Both the position numbers and the translations under genes were made by a program. From Syngnathus acus (lineage: Eukaryota; Chordata; Actinopteri; Syngnathiformes; Syngnathidae), in the NCBI RefSeq assembly GCF_901709675.1, contig NC_051107.1, forward strand, positions 6,636,001 to 6,700,000: 64,000 nt of DNA. Reading direction: 5' to 3'. Position 1 is the stretch's first letter, and each line of letters begins with the position of its first letter. The notes beneath the pieces are model-generated. The model ran no database searches, was not told the DNA's origin, and saw only the letters and a list, made by a program, of their open reading frames with translations. Shown here piece after piece: positions 36,136-46,300 of the stretch.

Positions 36136-38661
36136 CTTTCCCCCGTGAAACTGAAAGCAAAAGGCGAACCTTGATTTTCTTGCACAACACCATTCCACAC
36201 CCAAAGCGCAGAAGGTGGCCTGATTTCCACCCTTATTAGCACTTGCTTCCTGGTTCTCGAGGCTGCGCGACACTGACTTTGCTACTGGCTTCGCTTCCTT
36301 GTCGTTACGTTCCCTAAAGAAGTAGGGGACCCCCGGGGACCCCCAACCTCCGCCAAACTTCAATCAAAGAAAACAACTGACAATATATGGAGAAAGCGTC
36401 CGACCATCCGGCCGGCTCACTAAATAACGCCACAAACGGTCGCTCCTTGTTAAAAGCAAAACTATGTGTCTATACGGGTCAAAAAAAAGAAAGCAAACTC
36501 ACTTGTCGGTCTCCTTCGCGTCGTCTGGTCTCACCGTGTGAGCGAGCGAGCGCCTTCCCAACGTAATTGTCGCCGTGGCATCCAAAGGTGTCAGACCAAC
36601 GCCCTGCCCTGTCTGCCCAAGCCCGCCCACTTCATACATAGACAGACAGACAGACGGGGAAATTCACTTTGGGAGAAAGCAAATTCTCCGCTGGCGCACT
36701 CTGAAAATCCCAGCCCGCCACGAAAATGATGGCAGTCTCGCCCGCCCATCCACCCGGCAGGAGAACGCCGTCAACGGCGACCACCTGTGGATGGAGACCA
36801 GCTGCTCGGGCGAACTCTGCTACCTCGGGGAGGACGCCTGCCTGCTCAAGGCTGCGGTGAGCTCGCTCCAAGTCATCTGCCGCCTGCCCGTCTTGACAGC
36901 CGACCTGTGTGTTTGTGCTTGAAGAAGTCTGCGCCCAGGAGGAAGTGCGCCGCCTGCAAGATCGTCGTCCACACCAGCTGCACCGAGCAGCTGGAGAAGG
37001 TAGTGCACACGCATGCACGCACGCACACAGCAAGTCCAAAGCCCTGACGTGACGCCTTGGCCGTCTCGTGATCAAGATCAACTTCAGGTGCAAGCCGACT
37101 TTCAGGGAAGGAGGCTCGCGGTGCCCGCGAGATGTAAGTCTCCCGACGGGAGGTCCGAGCGGGGCCAGGTGTAAGGCGGCGCCGTCTGCTCTCTGCCGGC
37201 AGAACGTGCTGAGGCACCACTGGGTGCACCGCCGGCGCCAGGACGGCAAGTGCAAGCAGTGCGGGAAGGTCGGTGGCAGCCACGCAGGCAGGCCGGCAAA
37301 ATGGCCGCCCGCCCGCCCCGTTAAACGGTCTCTGCGAGCGACATCCCTTTCCGTCCTCGTCTTTTGTTTGTCCTTTCCTTCCGCAGAGCTTTCAGCAGAA
37401 GTTCTTCCACAGTAACGAAATCATCGCCATCAGCTGTTCGTGGTGCAAGCAGGCTGTGAGTTGGGCTCAAATTGGAATTCTCGCGCGCGAGCGGGCTTGC
37501 CCACCATCTCAGCGAAATTCCGTCAGACTAGAAACAAAACATGTAACGAACTCGGCGATGTGATGTTGTGGGAAAATGTTGAAACGAGCTGCAGGCCGGT
37601 GCTAATTTGTGTGCCGGGCAGTTCCACAACAAGGTCACGTGCTTCATGCTGCACCAGATCGAGGAACCGTGCTCGCTGGGCGCCCACGCCGCCGTCATCG
37701 TGCCTCCGTCCTGGATCATCAGAGTCGGGAAACCGCAGGCGAGCGCCGAGCGCCACCCGCCGAGCGCTAACGGCGCTTAGCGCTAACCGCTAAGCCCATC
37801 TATGCACAGAGCTTGCTCAAGAACTCGGCCAGGAGGAAAAAGCGCACGTCTTTCAAGCGCAGGACCAGCAAGAAGGGGCCGGACGTAAGCGACACGGATG
37901 GCGACTTGCACGTGACCTCCCTCTCGGCCGCACGCGGCGCTGACGTTCCCTCCCTCGCCCTCCCTCAGGAGTCCAAATGGCGGCCGTTCATGCTGAAGCC
38001 GCTGCCCTCGCCGCTCATGAAGCCCATCCTGGTCTTCGTCAACCCCAAGAGCGGAGGCAACCAGGTTGGCATGAGCGTGGCTAGCGAGCAGAAGGTCAGA
38101 AAGGTCGCTGGCCGTCCATCCCAGCCCATCTGCTTCCTGTCCGCAGGGCGCCAAGCTGCTCCAGATGTTCATGTGGATCCTGAACTTGCGGCAAGTCTTT
38201 GACCTGTCGCAGGGCGGCCTTCGGGAGGCGTGAGTGTCCGGCGCTATCCATAAGCGACAGAGCGCCACCCTCTCCACTCCGCTTTGCTCTTTCAGGTTGG
38301 ATTTGTATCGCAAAGTGCCAAACTTGAGGATCCTGGCCTGCGGTGGAGACGGCACGGTACATTTTGCGTTGACGTCCTTCCGCAATGGCCCCGCCCCTCC
38401 TTGGCCTCGCCCCGCCCCCTTAGCACAATCCATTTCCTGCTTGCCTAGGTGGGCTGGATCCTGTCCACGCTGGACGAGCTACAGATGAACCCGCAGCCTC
38501 CGGTGGCCGTCCTTCCTCTGGGAACAGGAAATGACCTCGCCAGGACGCTCAACTGGGGCGGGGTGAGTTTCCAAACGTCACTCACCTCCCAAACGCAAAC
38601 AAACCATTTTTGCTTTGTGTGCTTTACATTTACAACAACGACAAAGAAACATGCCTAAATG

Positions 38662-39437
38662 TACTGTTTTTTTTCCATGTATAATGCGCCCCCATGTATA
38701 ATACGCACCCTAAAAATGGCATGTCGATGCTGGAAAAAAGCCTGTACCCATGTATAATACGCACCCAAATTTTGACTCCTACTTAAGTCCGTAACCGTAA
38801 AATTATTTCAGAAAAAAGATCATCTTTGGGAACAACCGGATTTTATTCTGCCGGTCAGTATCACTGCGCGTGCGCTAGCAAACTCGATAGCGAAGAAATG
38901 TTTCGGATTTGTGTAGGGTACATTGTGACAGCAAACGAGCGGGTGATCGAGCAAGCGTCTGATACGAGAGCATTGTGTTCGTATGGCGCGTGTTTGAAGT
39001 GAACAGCAGAGAAGAAAGGAACAAGGCAAAGTGTTGTGAAATAAAAGATTACCTGTAATACGCATTTAGGTAGAGAACTGAACTCTCGCTCTTTATATAG
39101 CTGACGTGTCTTGCGCATCCGTTCTGCGCATCGGATCCATAGTGCGCATGCGCAGTGATACTGCCTCCGTAGGATATCCGGTCTGCGATGGAGATTAAAA
39201 AACAAACAATATTTGACAATAACACACCATCAAGGATTGCACCATCGCATCAAACCATGTCGTCAATTATGAATGCGATGCGAGATTGACAACAAACAAG
39301 AAGAAAGGTGTGATTTCAAGTTTTATTTCGAGGGAGATTTTCTTCAAAAATTGTTGTACCCATGTGTAATGCGCACCCCAGATTTTAGGACAATAAATGA
39401 GTTACATTTTGCGCATTGTGCATGGAAAAACACGGTA
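38662..39437. mobile_element. TA-flanked DNA transposon relic with TIRs
   Basis: The left end TACTGTTTTTTTTCCATG and the right end, read in reverse, TACCGTGTTTTTCCATG form about 25-bp imperfect terminal inverted repeats, continuing into matching AATGCGC blocks. TA at each edge fits a Tc1/mariner- or pogo-type target duplication. Internal ATAATACGCACCC motifs repeat near the left end and recur at the right end. No transposase frame is seen. Confidence 0.65.
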
Positions 39438-40660
39438 TTCTCACTAGCGTTGGTTCTGCATGGCATTTTCTGACCTCACAATTGATTCTTTTCCAGTATT
39501 GGCATAAACTTTATTATTATTGTGAAGATGAATCTTATTGTTTCAACTATTAAATGATTGTTCGGAGTGTTTCATATCCAGGCTTATTTTTGTATCGCTG
39601 CTGAAGATGACTTGAAGTGCTTTATTTGGAAGATGATGCTGTTTCTCTGTTATTCTTTGTTGGAATGCATGTTTCCTCTTTTTCCATCGTCACAATCAGC
39701 CATACTTATTTCTGCTTTCTGGTCCCGGGAATCTACAAATAGGGACAGTCTGTTAATACTTCATTTTAAATAAAAGTTACACGCTGAAATTATTGTATGA
39801 AGTGCATCTTCTGACTTTAAAGTCAGAATTCTGAGAAAAAAGTCAGAATCCAGTCACCCCTCGTTTTTTTTTTCTTCACTGGCCCTAATCCTCTTCCGTA
39901 TGAATGTGTTTTCTTGTTTGAAATGAATTTACGTTGACGTTCAAGCGGTGGGGTCGCGTACGTCATGACGTTTTCATGACGCAATACGTATTACACTTGC
40001 CTGAACGCAGAAGTGAGCGGCGGCAGAAAAAAGCGAGGCAGTCGGTTTTGTAAGGAGACCTGTTTGGACCTGTTTGCCGGTTAAAAAAAAAAGCCATTAT
40101 TCCTCAAGTATTTCTTTAGCTTTCTTTAAGCAACATTTTCGTCGCACTGAAAATGACTGCTGACGTCTCGAGTTGATCCATTCGTCAAATGGTTTTCAAC
40201 CAGTTGCTGTGTGAATAAAGCCATTTTCTATTTGAAATGTTGCTAGTCTACTTTTATAATCTCATTTGTACTCCCATTTAAACGTCTTAATTACTTACAT
40301 TATTTTGACTCCAAGGGAAACGTTTCTTTCCAATGTAGTAGTGTTATGTCTGTCAGGTTTACCCATTGAAATAAAATCTTCAGTGTATATAACCGACCAT
40401 TATAGATTCTCTCACAAAGCTATGAATTGTAGTTTGTCTCGGTGTACATGGCAGCTTCGGTAACCCAAATGGGATTTGCTTGGTGCTTTCTTTCGGTGAA
40501 GTCACAAGACGCACTTATGTGACCTCCAATGTAATGTTTAATCATCTCGCCACCAGAGGGCGACAAAACTGTAAGATCAACTTGGTCATGAATGGAATAT
40601 TCATCATCTTTTCATTCTGCTGTATAAACGCTAGTTTTGTGTTTCTTTGCAGCAGAGCTA
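39438..40660 (+). other. Upstream region of the bcl2l14-like exon
   Basis: AT-rich sequence without recognisable coding regions. A GC-richer island around 39945-40060 could be a promoter/first noncoding exon: it includes a gcggcggcag run and a possible donor (ttttg followed by gtaagg-like taagga near 40050). The coding exon acceptor (ttctttgcag) ends at 40652. Confidence 0.35.
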
Positions 40661-41033
40661 ATGGCAAACGGACGCGTTGAAATTCATGACCCTTTGGCCA
40701 ACCTCAACGACCTGAGCCGGCCAGACGCAGACAACCTGCAAGACACGCTGGAGTTTCGGCTCCTGATGGCGTACACCAAGAGGAGACGGCGGCGGTGGGA
40801 GAAGAAGAGCCAGACGTCCGTCGAGAACGGGGCTCCGTACTCGACTCGCACGTGTTTGCTGCCGGTCGAGAGCCAAGAAGAAGCGCCGCCGCCGCCGCCA
40901 AAGACCAAGAAGAAAAAAAAGTGGAAGCGCCTGCCGAACATTTTGATGTGCATCAAGCCACAGCCGGAAAAATGTCACCATGAGGCCCAAGGCGAAAATG
41001 CAGTTGTGGAACGCTTTGGAGGTTTTCGAAGCG
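40661..41033 (+). CDS. bcl2l14-like N-terminal exon, rest not found
   Basis: One exon from a good acceptor through ATG at 40661 to a donor gtaagg at 41034, about 124 codons. Near the N-terminus it reads [19 protein letters not shown], and later [11 protein letters not shown]. From memory this resembles the start of BCL2L14 (Bcl-G), an apoptosis-related Bcl-2 family protein, which has a D-L-N-T-I-E-F-K-I-L-A-Y-Y-T-R segment and a basic K-K-K-x-x-W-K segment. No BH3 or BH2 exon follows: a LINE begins about 27 bases after the donor and upf2 comes next. The product is therefore probably truncated or the gene dead. The family call is an inference from short motifs. Copy A holds a frameshifted piece of the same exon. 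Confidence 0.5.
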
Positions 41034-41060
41034 GTAAGGACGCAACAATCCTTCCTCCTG

Positions 41061-41790
41061 TGCCAAGACACACAAAGAGATCAAAATAACGTTCCCACTA
41101 TCCCACGGTGACAAGACATAGTACACAATATACATACAAGTAAAACACACCAAAAAAATAAAAACCAGAAGGCACAAACAATGAAGAAATAAGCGTGATG
41201 AATAGTGATAATAAATCAACAAATAACACAAAACAACAATGGAACAAGTGTGCATACAGCAGACAGTCAGAATAGAGCGCAAAAGTACAGGACGCTACGC
41301 AGTACGCAGCCGAGGGGGGAGAGACTTCAGGATCCGAACAGCCCGGAGAATGAAGCTGTTGGTGAGTCTGGTGGTGCGGGAGCGAGCCCAGGCTCCTGTA
41401 GCTCTCTCTTCCCTCCCAGAGGGCAGAAGAGCAAACAAAGAGTGAGCGGGGTGACTCGCATCACTCACAATCGCGGTCGTGAGACGGGAGGTGTAAATGT
41501 CCTTCAGGGACATCCAATCATCTTACCAGCCGTGTTCACTATGCGCTGCAGGGCCTTCATGTTGTATTCAGTGCAGCGATCCAACTGGAGAGGATGTTCT
41601 CAACGGTGCCACGGTAGAATGTGGTCATGACGGCCGGAGGAGCACTTGCTCGCCTGAGTTTCCGCAGGAAGTACAGGCGGCGCTAAGCTTTCTTCTCCAG
41701 TGATGCGGTGTTGGCGGACCAGGAGAGGTCCTCACTGATGTGCACCCCCAGGAATCCTTGCTTGTCCTATCCATGTCAGTGAAATATAGT
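41061..41790 (-). mobile_element. LINE remnant (RT C-terminus and 3' UTR)
   Basis: Read on the minus strand, about 41760-41290 gives degraded non-LTR reverse transcriptase C-terminus: an E-D-L-S-W-S-A-N-T-type segment near 41735, the F-L-R-K-L-R-R-A phrase, and TFYRGTVENILSS-like sequence near 41600. The 3' UTR, 41230-41061, matches the tail at 13980-14203. It is interrupted by stops and is inactive. Confidence 0.8.
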
Positions 41791-43309
41791 GACAGGTTGA
41801 ACAATTACATGCGCTTCCACTAGATGACCGAAGGCACAACCAACCTGTGTTTCCACCTATGGGAGCAAATTAACGCAAGCTCTTTCTTCACTATACTGTT
41901 AAAGCATTTGGGAATTTCATGGGGAGGTATCAGAGCAACAATGTGCCTTGGCTCATGTGGATTTTTTTTTTTTAACTGTCACAATATGACCCCATGCATA
42001 GATAGGCGAACAAAGATACGTTAATTGTAATTGACCACATTTTGAGACAATTCAGGGGTACTGGATAATTCTGCTCAAGGCACTCTATCTGGGAATAACT
42101 GCTTTAAACTTTAAGGGCCTGCCCAAAGTGTCACGTTTGTCTTCCATGACACGTGATGATATCAAAACTCAACTATGACGTCAGTATGTCATTTTATTGT
42201 AATGACGTCACACTAGCTGTAACGTCTTCAGCAATTTATTTGGTCAATAATTTCACAGTGCAAGGACTGTAGTTCAAGATGAACACCACGTTGTGGCAAA
42301 TGTCTGCTGCTTTGAAACCGTGTTTTTAGATCTATTATGTGACGTTATAGTATACCAACTCGATGAGGACAGAGTAGAGTCGCCTGTCAAAATTGTGAAA
42401 CGTCGTATAAATGATCATGAAATAAAATAATGGCGGCATGTTTAACAATATAAAAGGATTAAAGTATCCGCTGTATGTTGAATGTGTAAAAAAGTGAGAG
42501 AGAAAAATAACGTTGTTTTTAGTCAGGCGAAATGTTTACGCTACAGAGGGGTCCTTATGTCACACGGAAATCAAACGTCATTGACCGATGTTTGTTTTCC
42601 TCCCACCAACAGGTAAAAATCTCATTTTCAACATGCTCAACGTACATTTACGATCTCCCGTTCTGTAAAACTAAGTTAAATGCATTTTTTTCCGTGCGTC
42701 AACATGTGAAGTAACTCGCCAATAAGCACCTAAGCGTCGTCAGATTGCTTTGTTTACATCTTTTGCTTGGCGTTTATCAGAGTGGCCTAGCCTAAAGTGT
42801 TAGCGATTCAAGTTAGTTTGGTGGGAAAAGTCTTTACAAATGACATGAAGTATGAGAAGTCCACGTTCGTCTTTCTTATTAATAACGTATTTGTAAGACT
42901 ACATTTATTTTTTACCACAGTGTCTCGTTTGAGAGAAAAAAGGTGCCTGCCGTGGAGCTAAGCTAAGTGGCTAACGGCGAATCGTGTTTTGACATTTTGT
43001 TTGCGGTCACTTTCATCATTGCTCTCCCCCCCCCCCCATTATTTCACATAACTGTACTGCTAATGTGTTTTAATTTGGTGTGGCATTTGAAAGTTATTTT
43101 GGCGTGGTCAGATGAGTTCACTTGGGTTACAATTAAAATGACAACGTGTGCAGCAGGATATGATTCTGATTACTCGGATATTTGTATCCTTTCCTTTTGT
43201 ATTTCAAACTAAGAGAGAAATCTCTTGTGATTTCCCATTTTGTACTGAGAATTATAATTGGTTTCATACAAGAATTGAATAATAACTCATTGTTGCCTGC
43301 TTTTGTCAG
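41791..43309 (+). other. upf2: Upstream region of upf2
   Basis: No coding sequence recognised. The segment is AT-rich. It presumably contains the upf2 promoter and a noncoding first exon, since the coding exon begins behind a splice acceptor (ttttgtcag ending at 43309) one base before the ATG. Confidence 0.4.
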
Positions 43310-43310
43310 A

Positions 43311-46300
43311 ATGCCTGCTGAACGCAAGCGCTCAGTAAACATGGACGAGAAAGACGTTTGTTCCACCAGCAGCAAGGACAAAGAGAAGGACAGAGATGCG
43401 GAGAGGAAAGCGTCAGCGGCGGCCGCACCGCGGGACAAAACCAAAGACGAGGCTAAGATGAGCGGCAAAAAGGAGGGCGGCAAAGATGAGAAAAGGAAGC
43501 GACAGGAGGAGGAGAAGAAGAAGAAAGAGGAGAAGGAGCGGAAGAAGAAAGAAGAGGAGAAACAGAAGGCAGAGGAAGAGCAGAAGCAGAAGGAGGAGGA
43601 GGCAAAGAAGCAGCAGGAGGAGGAGGAGAAGAAGCAGAAGGAGGAGGAGGCCAAAAGGCAACGTGAGGAGGAAGCTGCTATCCTGAAGTATGTGAAAGAG
43701 AATTTGTCCATCACTTCAAAAACACAATTTTCATGTGCATGTGCTACCACCAGACGTTTTTTTTTTTATATATATAAAAACTGGTTTATTTGATAGAGAC
43801 AAAAACATGGGCAAAGTATTTCAATTATATAATTATGATTAACAATTATTATAAATTTTCCCTCGCTCCGTCAGCCGTTCTTATTGTGACTTGCAATATG
43901 GCCCCAGCCATGTAAATCTACTTGAAGTGTCTGATCTGATTTCCACATGCGCCAGGGAACAGGAAGAAGGTCAGCAGCTGCACCAGGAGGCCTGGGAGCG
44001 CCACCACTGCCGGAAGGAGCTGCGCGCCCGCAACCAGAATGCCCAGGAGAGCCGTCCGGAAGAGGCCTTCTTCAGCCGCCTGGACTCCAGCCTGAAGAAG
44101 AACACGGCCTTCGTCAAGAAGCTGCGCACGCTCACCGAGCAGCAGCGCGAGTCGCTCTCCAACGACTTTGCTTCGCTCAACCTCAGCAAGTACATCGGCG
44201 AGGCGGTGGGCTCGGTGGTGGAGGCCAAGCTGAAGATCTCGGACGTGGGCTGCGCCGTGCACCTGTGCTCGCTCTTCCACCAGCGCTACGGCGACTTTGC
44301 CCCGCTGCTCCTGCAGGCCTGGAAGAAGCACTTTGAGGCGCGCAAGGAGGACAAGGCGCCCAACGTCAGCAAGCTGCGCACCGACCTGCGCTTCCTGGCC
44401 GAGCTCACCATCGTGGGCTTCTTCACCGACAAAGAGGGCCTGTCGCTCATCTACGAGCAGCTCAAGAACATCATCGGCGCCGACCGCGAGACGCACACGC
44501 ACGTGTCGGTGGTGATCAGCTTCTGCAAGCACTGCGGCGACGACATCGCCGGGCTGCTGCCCCGCAAAGTCAAGATGGCTGCAGACAAGTACGGCCTGGC
44601 CTTCCCCCCCAGCGAGATCATCAGCGTGGAGAAGCAGCAGCCCTTCCAGAACCTGCTGCGCGAGTACTTCACCTCGCTCGCCAAGCACCTCAAGAAGGAC
44701 CACAGGGAGCTGCAGAACATCGAGAGGCAGAACAGGTCGGCCGAGCTTTAGCTGGCTGGAGTCGACCTGGGCCTATTGTTGTTTTTCAAAGATGGGTCGG
44801 TCGGTCGGTCCGCTCGCTCGCTGAGCGCTAACGTGCCCTGTGTGTGCTCCACAGGCGCATCTTGCATTCCAAAGGGGAGCTGAGCGAGGATCGCCACAAG
44901 CAGTACGAGGAGTTTGCCACGTCCTACCAGAAGCTGCTGGCCAACACTCAGTCGCTGGCTGACCTGCTGGACGAAAACATGCCAGAGTTGCCTCAGGACA
45001 AGATCGTGCCGGAAGGTAGGCCGGCCGTCCCTCCGTCCGTCCGGCCGGCCTTCGCTCCAGCCTCAATCTGGCGCGCCTTCCACTCGGCGGATTAAAGCTT
45101 CGTTTCCTTGCGCAGAACACGGACCCGGCATCGACATTTTCACCCCCGGCAAGCCCGGAGACTACGACCTGGAAGGCGGCCTCTGGGAGGACGAAGACGC
45201 TCGCAACTTCTACGAGAACCTGGTGGACCTGAAGGCCTTCGTCCCCGCCATCCTCTTCAAGGACAACGACAAGGGCGGCGGACAAAGCAAAGACAAGGAT
45301 GAAGCCAAAGGTACGTCTGAAACGACCTCCACTTCCTGACGTTACTCGCTAGGCCACGCCCCTTGATTGCTCATATCCAACACAAATGCGACCGTTTGTA
45401 CTGTCATTTCTTTTCTGTATCGAAGAAAACAAAACAACATCCTGTCTTCGCTGTTCTTGCGCCCGAGCCAGAGCGATTCAAGGTTTACTTGGGTCGTGCG
45501 TGACCTTTCATTTTTGTATCTTTATTTTTCTTGGACAGACGGCCGGGAGGCGAAGGAGGCCGCCGTAACCGCGGAGGAGCTGGAGCTAGAGCTGGAGGCG
45601 CTGGACATCGCCGAGGAGCCTCTGGAAGCGGAAGGAGCCGACGAGGCCGAGAGCGACGAGCTGAGCAAAAAGCTCATGGATGAGCAGGGTGAAGCACACC
45701 GCCGATGGACCTGCCCTTCCTTTCTCGTGTCGGAACGCTCTTTCTCACGGGCCATGATTTTTAGAGCAAGAGGACGAGGAGGCCAGCACGGGGTCTCACC
45801 TGAAGCTGATCGTGGACGCTTTCATCCAGCAGCTGCCAAACTGCGTCAACAGAGACCTCATCGACAAGGTGAGCACAAAGCGCGTGGAGAGAGCTGGGCC
45901 GGCGCCTAACGTCTGCGGGATGCGTCCCTCCCTGCAGGCCGCCATGGACTTCTGCATGAACATGAACACCAAATCCAACAGGAGGAAGCTGGTGCGCGCG
46001 CTCTTCACCGTGCCCCGGCAGAGGTTGGATCTGCTGCCTTTTTACTCCCGCCTGGTGGCCACGCTTCATCCCTGCATGTCGGACGTGGCCGAGGACCTCT
46101 GCTCCATGCTGAAGGGAGACTTCAGGTTTCACGTACGGCCCCGCGCTGCGCTGCGCTGCGCTGGCGACCTCGCCGCACCTCCCAAGAGTCTCCGTCTATG
46201 AACAATGTTCCCTGTCGCCTTCATCTTCCAGATCCGCAAGAAGGACCAGATCAACATCGAGACCAAAAATAAAACGGTCAGGTTTATCGGCGAGCTGGCC

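Larger units (their letters stand above)
27988..38562 (+). pseudogene. dgki: Diacylglycerol kinase iota, internal fragment, copy B
   Basis: The same twelve exons as copy A with the same splice sites, from 27988-28096 and 36761-36856 through to the exon ending at 38562 (RTLNWGG). All are open. Amino-acid differences from copy A that I can see: N for H in the first exon, P for L in GSRCxRD, N for K in FHSxEI, L for P in FMxHQ, G for R in RVxKPQ. Synonymous differences are about equally few, suggesting relaxed constraint (a hand count only). The 8.7-kb first intron contains NLR copy B. No downstream dgki exon is found between 38562 and the end of the window, so this copy also stops one third of the way into the catalytic domain. 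If the rest of the gene lies elsewhere by assembly error, it could instead be a real gene end. Confidence 0.8.
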
